Source of the DNA: JBBSUQ01 sp964389755
GTDB lineage: Bacteria; Bacteroidota; Bacteroidia; Flavobacteriales_D; Crocinitomicaceae
Length of the DNA: 41,097 nt
Assembly (NCBI GenBank): GCA_964389755.1
Contig: CAYMEW010000036.1
Span: forward strand, 1-41,097
Reading direction: 5' to 3'
Shown here: positions 25,901 through 34,460 of the stretch, one piece after another
How positions within the stretch are numbered: position 1 is the stretch's first letter
How the letters are laid out: each line of letters opens with the position of its first letter
The notes under the pieces: model-generated
Seen by the model: only the letters and a program-made list of their open reading frames with translations
Told to the model about the DNA's origin: nothing
Database searches by the model: none
Made by a program: the position numbers and the translations under genes

Positions 25901-26521
25901 AATTTGGTAACAATACGGTTTTTTCTCGATGATCTGCCCGACAGGTGTTTTGACCACCAGGTTACCCGCTCCGTCGATAGAGAGTTTGTCATGCCCCGCA
26001 AAAGAAAGCACGATCTGTTTCGGGTCGCTTTGCGGACGCACGTGAAATTCGTATTTCAGGTTCGTTTCGTCTTCGATCAGTTTCAGGTCGATCCCCGGGT
26101 AAAGGTCGTGCATCACCGCTTCACTGTAGCCGCGTACTTCGGAAGCCCACTTGTGCGCGTCATTACCGGTAAAATAATTGTAATACTGCCTGGTAGCGCC
26201 CGTTTTTTCGATTTGCCTTACTTCCTGCGAACCGGCAAAGTTCAGGTGAACCACCGTCTGGCGAAAGCCGGCATGATCTCCCTTTTCCAGTGCGCCCACA
26301 TGAGCCTTCTGCATCGCCGAATAATCGGTCAGGTGAAAAACGAATTTGCGCTGCTGTACCCACAGGTTCCCGCCGTCCAGGTGGGATTTGAACAACACGG
26401 GTTCGGGCCATTGTCCTTTGTTCTCTACAAATGCATGGTAGATCGAATGCGAATGCGTGATTTCCTGTGCCCGGCAGAGGCTGATTACCAGTGCGGCCAA
26501 AAGAAGGAGTGTCGTTTTCAT
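22904..26521 (-). CDS. SBBP-repeat secreted protein with PKD and T9SS type B sorting domain
   Basis: A 1205-residue secreted protein. A signal peptide (MKTTLLLLAALVISLCRA) precedes a DUF7948-like domain starting at HAFVENKGQWPEPVLFKS (~25-245). A set of SBBP beta-propeller repeats follows (DVFISKYSPDGTTMLWTSYI, DLYVAKLSSNG..STFMGG, IFKLSNDLSSLAWSTYFGGS, FVGKLAPNG), then a PKD domain (YLWDFGNGDTSTVDFEP), Ig-like segments, and the gliding-type C-terminal sorting domain (VPSGFSPNGDGENDVLFV, FDRWGEMVFES, GWDGTFRGK, ending GNVTLLR). It should pass the outer membrane through the T9SS. Propeller and PKD modules are typical of adhesive or scaffolding surface proteins; no enzyme active site is seen. 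Confidence 0.9.
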   Translation of the reverse strand: MKTTLLLLAALVISLCRAQEITHSHSIYHAFVENKGQWPEPVLFKSHLDGGNLWVQQRKFVFHLTDYSAMQKAHVGALEKGDHAGFRQTVVHLNFAGSQEVRQIEKTGATRQYYNYFTGNDAHKWASEVRGYSEAVMHDLYPGIDLKLIEDETNLKYEFHVRPQSDPKQIVLSFAGHDKLSIDGAGNLVVKTPVGQIIEKKPYCYQIRNGRIVEVDGAFEIEGHEVRFRLGKFDPRVTLVIDPVLVFATYSGSPTDNFGMTATYGYDGTAYSGGTVFGNAYPTPDNAAYDVNSNFTVANNPEYGITDVFISKYSPDGTTMLWTSYIGGGDGQDGTETVHSMICDKQNNLYFFGATSSLDFPIVNGYQATHSGGEDSLDLYYNGIHFKEHGTDLYVAKLSSNGHNLMASTFMGGSGNDGINYRENMPYTYFIVGPDTLASGTYYNVNHYDSLTINYGDQFRGEVMLDSAGNCLVASCTRSSDFPVSNAIQGTNNGGLDGVIFKLSNDLSSLAWSTYFGGSKDDACYSIKVDSTYNLVFAGGTASSDLAQTAGGYQPTYNGGKTDGFVGKLAPNGLTLQQVSYIGTSNWDQAFFVEIDRNDNVFVLGLSRGGTFPVFNSTYVNPNSAQFVIKLDPTLSTNLNSTVFGNGNSQFNISPAAFLVDVCGNIYVSGWGSNILPGVPGLNGMPTTSDAEQANAGDGHNFYLFVLDRTFSNMLYGTYLGGGQAEEHVDGGTSRFDKNGVVYQSVCGGCGGFSDFPTYPNPGAWSNFNLSSNCNNIVFKFDFELIPEAEFTASETEGCVDFTVTLDNFSTLSDSYLWDFGNGDTSTVDFEPTVTFDTPGTYDIQLFVTDSICLLTDSALITISVYDSIQLTADPDIFLCTPQNLTIGANSFGTASGFVWSSNVNFSDTLNANPMDSVISVSPDESVTYYVQAYNNGCSRIDSVQVSFVSSSISVSAGDSICLGESTVLSVQNSNPQINFSYSWTPASSIEGPTNGTQVTVSPTASGYFYVTADDGNGCVVSDSIYVAVSNISDATISATASDSLVASGSSVTLTAHPSGYSYSWVPAGSVSSPHSQQTTATVNETTTYVVFISDGICSKSASVLVKSLEYVCEEPYLFVPSGFSPNGDGENDVLFVRGKIIKEMTFRVFDRWGEMVFESTDPNIGWDGTFRGKMMDPDTYDYYLQVICIDDQESIIKGNVTLLR

Positions 26522-26620
26522 GAGCCCTTGTGTTCAGACCAAATTAGTTAAAAAAATGCAATCAAAAAAATCCGCGGGGATTAATGACGAATGCGCACCG
26601 GCTGTTTCACCGGAAACCAC

Positions 26621-26628
26621 TATTTTCG
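26621..26628 (+). promoter_or_regulatory. Candidate -7 box
   Basis: TATTTTCG is one base from TAnnTTTG and lies 15 nt before the ATG at 26644. Confidence 0.35.
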
Positions 26629-26643
26629 TGAAACTGAAAGAAA

Positions 26644-27594
26644 ATGAACAGAATTACCGAATTATTCAATATACGTTATCCGCTTGTGCAGGCCGGAATG
26701 ATCTGGTGCAGCGGATGGGAACTGGCTGCGGCCGTTTCAAATACCGGCGGACTGGGCGTCATCGGATCGGGTTCGATGTATCCCGAAGTGCTCGAAGAAC
26801 ACGTCAAAAAGTGTAAGGAAGCAACGGACAAACCCTTTGCCGTAAACCTCCCGATGCTCTACCCGGATATCGAACAACACATCGAAACGATCGTGAAATA
26901 CGAGGTGCCGATCGTGTTTACCTCTGCCGGGAACCCGCGGACCTACACGCCATTCCTGAAATCCAAAGGAATTAAGGTCGTACACGTGGTGTCCAGCGTT
27001 AAATTCGCCCTCAAAGCAGAAGAAGCCGGTGTGGATGCGATCGTGGCGGAAGGTTTTGAAGCCGGTGGCCACAACGGCCGCGATGAAACGACAACCTTTT
27101 GCCTCATACCGATGGTCAAAAAAGCGATCTCCGTACCCCTGATCGCAGCCGGAGGTATCGGAACGGGGCGGGGAATGCTTGCTGCCATGAACCTCGGGGC
27201 TGATGGCGTGCAGGTCGGAAGTCGCTTTGTGGCAACCAACGAGTCCAGCGCGCACTTCAATTTCAAAGATTACGTGGTGAAGTCCAAAGAAGGAGACACC
27301 GTATTAACGCTGAAAGAACTGACTCCCGTGCGCATGCTAAAGAATGAGTTCTTCCAACGGATCAATGAAGCATACCTGAACCGTTCAACACCCGAACAAC
27401 TGGCGGAACTCCTCGGTAAAGGACGTGCCAAGAAAGGCATGTTCGAAGGAGACCTGGCGGAAGGGGAACTCGAGATCGGACAAATCTCCGGACTGATCGA
27501 CAACATCATGCCCGCAGCCGAAGTGGTGGCTGAAATTATCCTCGAATATCGCGAAGCCCTGGAAGAACAGGCAACGGAAAAATACAAGTTTTAA
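26644..27594 (+). CDS. FMN-dependent oxidoreductase (nitronate monooxygenase / FabK-like)
   Basis: A 316-residue TIM-barrel flavoprotein. Signatures: LVQAGMIWCSGWELAAAVSN (N-terminal FMN loop), VVHVVSSVKFALKAEEAGVD, AEGFEAGGHNGRDETTT (with the His of the GGH motif), LIAAGGIGTGRGMLAAMNLG and GADGVQVGSRFVATNES (phosphate-binding end of the FMN site). The family includes nitronate monooxygenases and the enoyl-ACP reductase FabK, and the GGHxG and AGGI blocks fit both. I see nothing that decides between them. It begins an operon-like run with the M16 peptidase genes: its TAA is followed without gap by the ATG of the next gene. Confidence 0.85.
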   Translation: MNRITELFNIRYPLVQAGMIWCSGWELAAAVSNTGGLGVIGSGSMYPEVLEEHVKKCKEATDKPFAVNLPMLYPDIEQHIETIVKYEVPIVFTSAGNPRTYTPFLKSKGIKVVHVVSSVKFALKAEEAGVDAIVAEGFEAGGHNGRDETTTFCLIPMVKKAISVPLIAAGGIGTGRGMLAAMNLGADGVQVGSRFVATNESSAHFNFKDYVVKSKEGDTVLTLKELTPVRMLKNEFFQRINEAYLNRSTPEQLAELLGKGRAKKGMFEGDLAEGELEIGQISGLIDNIMPAAEVVAEIILEYREALEEQATEKYKF

Positions 27595-28842
27595 ATGATA
27601 CATTTTGAACGTTTCGTGCTAGATAATGGTCTGACCGTCCTCTTTCACAAGGACCCGACCACGCCGATGGCCGTCGTGAACACGCTTTACGACGTCGGTG
27701 CGCGCGATGAATCGCCCGATAAAACCGGGTTTGCACACTTGTTTGAGCATCTCATGTTCGGAGGATCGGTCAACATAGCCGATTTCGACGCACCACTGCA
27801 ACGCGCAGGAGGAGAGAGCAACGCCTTTACATCGAACGACATTACAAATTATTACGAGGTGCTTCCTGCCTATAACCTGGAAACAGCACTTTGGCTGGAA
27901 AGTGACCGGATGCTGTCCCTGGCTTTTACGGAAAAAAGCCTCGAAGTTCAGCGAAACGTCGTGATCGAAGAATTCAAACAGCGCTACCTCAATCAGCCTT
28001 ACGGGGATGTCTGGCTTGAGCTTCGTCCGCTCGCATACGAAGTGCATCCCTATCGCTGGGCCACGATCGGGAAAGAGATCCGGCACATTGAAGAGGCACG
28101 CATGGAAGATGTACGCAACTTCTTTAAGAAATTTTACACGCCTTCCAATGCGATCATGTGCGTGGCCGGCAATTTTGAGGCGGAAGAAGTAAAGACACTC
28201 GTCGAAAAATGGTTCGGAGAAATACCGGGAGGCATCAAGCCGCCGCGCATGCTTAACAGTGAACCGGCCCAGGAAAGTTTCCGGGAAAAGACGATCGAAA
28301 GGGAAGTACCTGCCAACGCCTTTTACTATGCCTTTAAAATGCCGGAGCGCCGGAATCCTGAATATTACCTGGCAGACCTCGTTTCCGATGCACTTGGCCG
28401 CGAAAAGTCGTCACGGCTTTATGTCAAACTCAAAAAAGAACAGAAACTCGTCACCGATATTCACGCGTATGTGACCGGTTCGCTCGACGAAGGACTGTTG
28501 ATCATCAGCGGAAAACTTGCCGATGGCGTGAGTTTTGAAGCCCTCGACGAAGCGCTGTTCAACGAACTTGACTACTTCCGGACACACGCGATGGAAGAGC
28601 AGGAACTCGAAAAGCTGCGCGTAAAGATCCGGACTTCCAAAGAATTCCAGGACCAGGGGCTGCTTAATCGCGCCATGAATCTCTGCTTTTTCGAACTCCT
28701 CGGAGATGCGAACGGCATTAATATGGAAGCCGCATTCTACCAGAAAATCACACCTGAAATGCTAAGGCTCTGCGCCGATCAGGTGTTGAAGCGAACCAAT
28801 TGTTCCTTATTGAAAGTAAAATCAGTCACGCATGCCGGATAG
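27595..28842 (+). CDS. M16 zinc peptidase, catalytic subunit
   Basis: A 415-residue member of the M16 (insulinase/mitochondrial processing peptidase) family. The inverted zinc motif HLFEH is at 48-52 (in GFAHLFEHLMFGGS) and the third ligand glutamate is in NVVIEEFKQR (Glu125/126), so the catalytic site is complete. The half-barrel is single, about half the size of pitrilysin, so a partner subunit is expected, and one follows immediately. Its second half lacks the substrate-binding Arg/Tyr segment present in the partner. The ORF begins directly after the previous stop and overlaps the next gene by 11 nt. No signal peptide; cytoplasmic location is likely. Confidence 0.93.
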   Translation: MIHFERFVLDNGLTVLFHKDPTTPMAVVNTLYDVGARDESPDKTGFAHLFEHLMFGGSVNIADFDAPLQRAGGESNAFTSNDITNYYEVLPAYNLETALWLESDRMLSLAFTEKSLEVQRNVVIEEFKQRYLNQPYGDVWLELRPLAYEVHPYRWATIGKEIRHIEEARMEDVRNFFKKFYTPSNAIMCVAGNFEAEEVKTLVEKWFGEIPGGIKPPRMLNSEPAQESFREKTIEREVPANAFYYAFKMPERRNPEYYLADLVSDALGREKSSRLYVKLKKEQKLVTDIHAYVTGSLDEGLLIISGKLADGVSFEALDEALFNELDYFRTHAMEEQELEKLRVKIRTSKEFQDQGLLNRAMNLCFFELLGDANGINMEAAFYQKITPEMLRLCADQVLKRTNCSLLKVKSVTHAG

Positions 28843-30091
28843 AAAAATAGAACCACCCCTCCACGTCATGGATTCACTTTCTTTTGTGAATCCGCACATC
28901 TATGACATCGCACCCAACGTACGCCTGTATTTTATGCAGGACGTACCCAATGAAACGGCACGGTTCGACCTCTACTTCGATGCCGGAAGTGCCAAACTGG
29001 ATGAGGGAGTTCCTGCATTTGTGAACGGATTGCTCTTTTCTGGTACCGATCAAAAATCGGCTACGGAGATCAATAACGAGATCGATGCACTCGGCGGCTT
29101 CCTGGAAACAGGGATATCCTCCGAAAACGCGGTGGTTAGCATGTATTGTCTGAGAGAAAACGTATTGCCGCTTATGCATATCGTACACGACTGCATTGAG
29201 AATGCGGCTTTTCCCGAACATGAAGTGGAGGAACTGCTCCGCGACAGGCAGCAAAAATACAGGGTAAACCTCGAAAAGGTATCCATCCTTGCACAACGTG
29301 CATTTCAGCAACGACTCTTTCATTCGCATCCCGAATACGGGCGCGTAAGCCGTGAAGAGTGGTTTTCCGGCGTTTCACGTACCGAATTGAAACGCTTTCA
29401 TCGCGACAATTACCTGGGCGGACTTACAAAAGTGGTCGTGGTCGGGAACCTGATGCAGGATGAGATCGACGAGATCATCGACGCCGTCGGAAACTGGGTG
29501 AAAGAGGCTCCCTGTCATTTTCCGGGGGACCTGCAAAACCTCGCAGATCGCTTTCACATCGAGAAGAAGGGGGCCTTGCAAACCGCCGTACGCATCGGGC
29601 GCATGCTTTTCGACAAACGCCATCCCGATTACCTCGATTTCCTCGTATTGCATACCCTGCTCGGAGATTATTTCGGTTCGCGCCTGATGTCCAATATCCG
29701 TGAAGATAAAGGGTATACCTATGGTATCGGGAGCATGGTGGCCGAATTCCACGAAACAGGATACTTCATGATTGCTACCGAAGTGCGGAAGGAGGTAACG
29801 GAAGACACGCTCAAAGAGATCCGGGTTGAATTCGAACGCTTGCAACAGGAACCCGTACCGGAGGAAGAGTTGAAACTCGTACAGAATTACATGCTCGGCC
29901 AGCTGCTGAAAAGTGCGGACGGACCGTATCACATGATCGATATTTTCCTGAGCGCCGAAATGCAGGGGCTTGATTTCGAATTCTACAACGAGGCGATTCG
30001 ACACATCCGTGAGATCACACCGCAGCGGATCATGGAACTCGCGCGTCAGTACCTCAACTGGGATGACTACACTGTTGTAACTGCCGGATAG
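28832..30091 (+). CDS. M16 peptidase-like non-catalytic subunit
   Basis: A 419-residue M16 paralogue of the preceding gene. At the position of HxxEH (about 64-68) it has VNGL, so the zinc site is missing. It keeps the segment GDYFGSRLMSNIREDKGYTYG (about 280-303) with the Arg and Tyr that other M16 enzymes use to bind substrate. Together the two subunits would make one complete clamshell, as in mitochondrial alpha/beta processing peptidase or bacterial two-subunit M16 enzymes. It overlaps the catalytic gene by 11 nt, so equimolar translation is likely. A later ATG (28868, MDSLSFVN) is an alternative start. Confidence 0.88.
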   Translation: MPDRKIEPPLHVMDSLSFVNPHIYDIAPNVRLYFMQDVPNETARFDLYFDAGSAKLDEGVPAFVNGLLFSGTDQKSATEINNEIDALGGFLETGISSENAVVSMYCLRENVLPLMHIVHDCIENAAFPEHEVEELLRDRQQKYRVNLEKVSILAQRAFQQRLFHSHPEYGRVSREEWFSGVSRTELKRFHRDNYLGGLTKVVVVGNLMQDEIDEIIDAVGNWVKEAPCHFPGDLQNLADRFHIEKKGALQTAVRIGRMLFDKRHPDYLDFLVLHTLLGDYFGSRLMSNIREDKGYTYGIGSMVAEFHETGYFMIATEVRKEVTEDTLKEIRVEFERLQQEPVPEEELKLVQNYMLGQLLKSADGPYHMIDIFLSAEMQGLDFEFYNEAIRHIREITPQRIMELARQYLNWDDYTVVTAG

Positions 30092-30162
30092 CCAACTTTG
30101 GAAACTTTTGCACGTTTATACTTTACAAACACAATTTTCGTTTGACACGTTAGCGACGACTT

Positions 30163-33100
30163 ATGCAAATAAAGAACTGTTTCCTGCTTCCGGTACTCTT
30201 ACTTTGCCTGCTTCCCTTTGGGAAATTGCGCGCAAACCACGTGCTTGGCGGTGAGATCACCTGGGAATGCCAGGGAGGTTCTTACATTTTCGAATTGCAT
30301 TATTACCGCGATTGTAACAATGCCGACATCAATACGATTTCCGAAAATATCCGCGTCTGGAATCATCCGTCGGTAACTGATATCTCTGTTAATTTCATTT
30401 CAAGGGAGGATCTCTCCCCGCCCTGTACACAAACACCAGGTGGCCCGGGACCTTACGTCTGTGGAGGAGGAGGCTTTACCGGCAACGGACCGGGAGCAGT
30501 CGAAAAGGTCGTGTACCGCAGTGCACCGGTCGTACTTCCCGGAACTCCGCCCGCAAACGGCTGGGTCTTTACTAATGATAACTTTTCCCGCAGTGCACAG
30601 ATCGTGAACCTTCAGAATCCGAACACGGTTGGGATGACCGTCGTTGCAAAGATGTTTGCCTCCGGGCAAAACGGCAGTTGTACCGATTCGTCCCCGCAAT
30701 TCCTGCAGGATCCGTACATGGTCACCTGCGCCGGCGAAGCACTTACGTATAACATGAATGCCGTCGATCCGGACCTCGACTCCCTGCATTTTCGCTTTGG
30801 TCATCCGCTGAATAATATGAGCGGGCAAGCGTACAATCCGCCGGCAGTTCCGGCAATGCTTTCTTTTGAGCCGGGATTCTCAGTGACTTCTCCGACGCCC
30901 GACCAGTCCTTTGATCCTTCGAACGTCCCGGCACAGGTGGACCCGCAAACCGGTGAACTGACACTTACTTCTTATACCATCGGGAGCTTTGTGGTGAAGA
31001 TACTCGTGGAATCGTACCGCGATGGCGTACTCGTATCCGAGATCCAGCGGGAAATGCTCCTGATCATTCGTCCCTGTGGAACCACCAATAACGCCCCGGT
31101 CGTTAACGGACCTTTTGCGGGAGCCTTCGAAACTACCGTGCAGGCAGGTACGCTCGTTAATTTTACAATCGCCTCTTCGGATGTCGAACTATTGCAGGAC
31201 GGAACGCCCCAGTCCAATACACTGACAGCTTCCGGTTCACAGTTTGGCACCAACTTTACAAGTAATTCGGGCTGCGCCAATGCGCCCTGCGCAACTCTGA
31301 ATAATACGCCTCCGATCACCGGAGTGCAGGGAACTTCCGCAGATTTTAGCTGGCAGACCGCCTGCAATCACGTGGAGACACCCACCGGGGAAGCACTCGA
31401 CGAAGTCCCGTACCAGTTCGTGTTTAAGTTTACCGACGACTATTGCCCCGTACCCAAAGTACGCTATGCCACGGTTACAGTGCATGTACAGAATCCGGGG
31501 ATCATTCCTGCGCCACAGATTGATTGCATTACGTCGGACGCTTCCGGTGCACTGACCATTAACTGGACAGCTGTGAATGACCCGAACGGAAGTTTCCAGG
31601 AATACCGCCTCTATTCCGAAGAGAACGGACTGATCTCGTCTTTCCCGGCAATTGGCACAACATCGACTACCGTTCCCGATCCCGGGGCGGAAAATCACTT
31701 TTTCCTGTCGGTTGTTTCGGGTTGTAACGGAAATGCCGAACGATACAGTGATACCATTTCCAATATCTTTCTGGAACTCACCAACCCGACGAACGGTACG
31801 GCTATCCTCCAGTGGAGTGACCCGGCTGATCCGCCGCGGGCAGGGATGAACGCCAGCTACGACGTACAAATGGAATATCCGGCAGGTACCTGGACCACCA
31901 TTGCCACAGTTCCGTATGGTACGAACATGTTCCGCGATACGATCACCATTTGCGATGCCTTCCTCAATTACCGCATCGTGCTTCAAAACGTGCCCTGCGA
32001 TTTCAGGTCGAACGTGGAAGGAGACCAGTTCGAAGACATGCTTACACCCGATCAACCGGTTATTACAAACGTCAGTATCGATCCGCAGACCGATGAGGTT
32101 ACCCTTAACTGGAACGTGAACGGGCAGGAGGATACATACGGCTATGTCATTTACAAGGAAGACGCAAACGGAATCATTGTGGAGATCGATACCGTCTGGG
32201 GGATCAATAATACTTCGTATTCGCATTTCCCGGTAACGACGGACGGACCGCTCACGTATTCGGTCGCAGCTTTTGATTCCTGTTATACGGTGGCAACGCC
32301 GGTTACGAACCAGACGAGTGCCAAGGCCGAACTGCACACAACGGCCTTTGTGACCTCCACGCTGAATGTCTGCTCGGGAGAAGTGCAACTTTCGTGGTCG
32401 CCTTACATCGGCTGGACGAACCTGGCCGGTTACGAGGTCTTCGCATCGAAGAACGGGCAGGCTTTCGTTTCGAAGGGAACAACGACCGGCACCTCGTTTA
32501 ATGTACAGGCAGATGCACTTCAGAATTATTGCTTCGTGATCCGCGCGAAGAACAGCGACGGCGTGTTCTCCTATTCGAACAGGACCTGTCTGAAGATTGT
32601 GGCGCCTACTGTTTCCGCGGTCAATTACCTGCAGGTGGCCACCGTGGAGGCGGACGGAATTCGCCTTCGGCACCTGGTCGATTTTTCAGGAGGTGTAAAG
32701 GAAATTGCCTTTGATCGACTGGAGGATGACGGAACCTTCTCGGAGGTCGGACGCGTCACGGCTGTTTCGAACAATTCCGAGTTTCTCGACGAAGAAGTGG
32801 ATCCGGATCACCGCTCGTATACCTACCGCGCACGGATTATCGACAGTTGCGGACACGATGCTTCTTTCTCCAATGAGGCAACGACTATCCTGCTTCGCGT
32901 GCAAAGCGATGAAACGCGCATGATCAATTACCTCGACTGGTCGACGTACCTCGGCTTCGACGGATCAGTCCTGCAATACGATATTTACCGGAGCATCGAT
33001 GGTGTTGCGGGAACTGCGCCGCTTGCAAGTGTCGGCCCGCAAAGGCTTACCTATACCGACAGTGTATCGGCCGTTTACAGTGAAGGATTGTTTTGCTATT

Positions 33101-33462
33101 ACGTACAGGCAGTCGAAGGCTTTAACCAGTACGGTATTTCCGAACGCAGCAACAGCAACGAAGATTGCGCCGTATTGCCGCCGCTGATCTACATTCCGAA
33201 TGCGTTCACACCGAATGGAAAGAACCCGGTCTTCATACCGGTAGTTTCCGTTTTCCAGGTACAAAGCTACCGCTTCACGATCTTTGACCGCTGGGGACAG
33301 GCCATCTTTCAAACTGCCGATCCTGCCCAGGGATGGAACGGGGAGATCACCTTTAGTGGCGAACCTGCGAAAGAAGGTGTTTACGTATACATGCTTTCGA
33401 TCCGCTCCGGAGACGGTACCGAAATTGTCCGCCGCGGACACGTCACGCTGCTGCGCGATTAA
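30163..33462 (+). CDS. Large T9SS type B secreted protein with Fn3-like repeats
   Basis: A 1099-residue secreted protein. A signal peptide (about 1-24) precedes the domain beginning ANHVLGGEITWECQGGSYIF (~25-310), often found at the start of gliding-motility-associated Bacteroidota proteins. The middle is a run of beta-sandwich, fibronectin-type-III-like modules (for example LTINWTAVNDPNGSFQEYRL and VTLNWNVNGQEDTYGYVIYK). The C-terminal sorting domain closes with YIPNAFTPNG, FDRWGQAIFQT, GWNGEITF and GHVTLLRD. No catalytic motif is seen. A TTTG at 30097-30100 followed about 18 nt later by TACTTTAC may be its promoter, but the match is weak. The gene ends 26 nt before the GT9 gene. Confidence 0.88.
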   Translation: MQIKNCFLLPVLLLCLLPFGKLRANHVLGGEITWECQGGSYIFELHYYRDCNNADINTISENIRVWNHPSVTDISVNFISREDLSPPCTQTPGGPGPYVCGGGGFTGNGPGAVEKVVYRSAPVVLPGTPPANGWVFTNDNFSRSAQIVNLQNPNTVGMTVVAKMFASGQNGSCTDSSPQFLQDPYMVTCAGEALTYNMNAVDPDLDSLHFRFGHPLNNMSGQAYNPPAVPAMLSFEPGFSVTSPTPDQSFDPSNVPAQVDPQTGELTLTSYTIGSFVVKILVESYRDGVLVSEIQREMLLIIRPCGTTNNAPVVNGPFAGAFETTVQAGTLVNFTIASSDVELLQDGTPQSNTLTASGSQFGTNFTSNSGCANAPCATLNNTPPITGVQGTSADFSWQTACNHVETPTGEALDEVPYQFVFKFTDDYCPVPKVRYATVTVHVQNPGIIPAPQIDCITSDASGALTINWTAVNDPNGSFQEYRLYSEENGLISSFPAIGTTSTTVPDPGAENHFFLSVVSGCNGNAERYSDTISNIFLELTNPTNGTAILQWSDPADPPRAGMNASYDVQMEYPAGTWTTIATVPYGTNMFRDTITICDAFLNYRIVLQNVPCDFRSNVEGDQFEDMLTPDQPVITNVSIDPQTDEVTLNWNVNGQEDTYGYVIYKEDANGIIVEIDTVWGINNTSYSHFPVTTDGPLTYSVAAFDSCYTVATPVTNQTSAKAELHTTAFVTSTLNVCSGEVQLSWSPYIGWTNLAGYEVFASKNGQAFVSKGTTTGTSFNVQADALQNYCFVIRAKNSDGVFSYSNRTCLKIVAPTVSAVNYLQVATVEADGIRLRHLVDFSGGVKEIAFDRLEDDGTFSEVGRVTAVSNNSEFLDEEVDPDHRSYTYRARIIDSCGHDASFSNEATTILLRVQSDETRMINYLDWSTYLGFDGSVLQYDIYRSIDGVAGTAPLASVGPQRLTYTDSVSAVYSEGLFCYYVQAVEGFNQYGISERSNSNEDCAVLPPLIYIPNAFTPNGKNPVFIPVVSVFQVQSYRFTIFDRWGQAIFQTADPAQGWNGEITFSGEPAKEGVYVYMLSIRSGDGTEIVRRGHVTLLRD

Positions 33463-33476
33463 CCCGGAAACTTCAG

Positions 33477-33484
33477 TACCTTTG
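33477..33484 (+). promoter_or_regulatory. TAnnTTTG -7 box 4 nt before the GT9 gene
   Basis: TACCTTTG, then TTTC, then the GTG start at 33489. Exact consensus match with the 4-nt spacing seen at four other genes here, predicting a leaderless transcript and supporting the GTG start. Confidence 0.6.
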
Positions 33485-33488
33485 TTTC

Positions 33489-34460
33489 GTGCAAAAGATC
33501 CTCGTCATACAAACAGCTTTTCTCGGAGACGTGATCCTCGCCACACCGCTTATCAGCGAACTCAGGAGACTCTTCCCCGATGCGCGCATCGACATGCTCG
33601 TTAAAAAAGGAAACGAAAGCCTGGTGAATACCAGTCCGAAGATCGATAACGTTTATATTTTCGACAAGTCACACGGTAAATACCGGCACATGCTGGAACT
33701 AACCCGCTTGTTCCGCAAGACCGCTTATGATCGTGTGATCAACCTGCAGCGTTTCGGAAGTTCCGGGCTCATTACCTTTCTTTCGGGGGCAAAGATTAAA
33801 GTTGGCTTCGATAAGAATCCCTTCGCATTTTGCTACACCCGAAAAGTAAAACACGAGATCGGTAACGGTACGCATGAAGTGACCCGAAACCTTTCGCTCA
33901 TTGCAGATCTCGGGGCGCAAACCCTGGTTCGGCCGGAACTCTTCCCGTCCGGGGAAACCATAGCAAAAACAAAACAGTATAAAGACGCAGCTTATGTCTG
34001 CCTGGCACCGGCCTCGGTCTGGTTTACGAAACAACTGCCGCGCGAAAAATGGCTGGACCTGATCGAAACGCTGGATCCCTCGCAAACCGTTTACCTGCTC
34101 GGCGGCCCGGCCGATCACAGTCTCTGTGAGACCATTCGCACCGATGCACACGTGCTCCTGCCGCATTTGAAAGTCGTGAACCTCGCCGGAGAGTTGAATA
34201 TTATGGAGTCCGTGGCGCTCATCGCAGATGCGAAACGGGCCTATGTGAACGACAGTGGGCCACTTCACATGGCTTCCGCCGTCAATTGCCCGACCACCGC
34301 TTTTTTCTGTTCAACGGTTCCCGGTTTTGGATTCGGACCGCTTGCGGAGGATTCGGTCGTTCGCGAAATCGACTTTAAACTCGATTGCCGCCCCTGTGGA
34401 CTTCACGGTTACAAAGCCTGTCCGCTCGGACATTTCAAATGTTCCCACATTACCATGTGA
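33489..34460 (+). CDS. Family 9 glycosyltransferase (ADP-heptose:LPS heptosyltransferase-like)
   Basis: A 323-residue GT-B fold enzyme of the heptosyltransferase family, which adds sugars to the inner core of LPS on the cytoplasmic face. Signatures: KILVIQTAFLGDVILATPLI (N-terminal acceptor site), the diagnostic VNDSGPLHMASAVNCPTTAFF in the donor-binding half, and APASVWFTKQLPREKW. The C-terminal tail holds four cysteines (300, 303, 311 and 318; CRPCG..KACPLGHFKC), a spacing that could bind a metal. The start is a GTG, 4 nt after a TACCTTTG box. The gene converges with the GNAT gene with an 11-nt overlap. Heptose as donor is inferred from the family. Confidence 0.88.
   Translation: MQKILVIQTAFLGDVILATPLISELRRLFPDARIDMLVKKGNESLVNTSPKIDNVYIFDKSHGKYRHMLELTRLFRKTAYDRVINLQRFGSSGLITFLSGAKIKVGFDKNPFAFCYTRKVKHEIGNGTHEVTRNLSLIADLGAQTLVRPELFPSGETIAKTKQYKDAAYVCLAPASVWFTKQLPREKWLDLIETLDPSQTVYLLGGPADHSLCETIRTDAHVLLPHLKVVNLAGELNIMESVALIADAKRAYVNDSGPLHMASAVNCPTTAFFCSTVPGFGFGPLAEDSVVREIDFKLDCRPCGLHGYKACPLGHFKCSHITM

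Noticed and set aside
31237..32673. 478-codon minus-strand frame within the third T9SS protein
   Set aside because: Shadow of a continuous secreted-protein gene; His/Arg/Cys-rich with no domain pattern.
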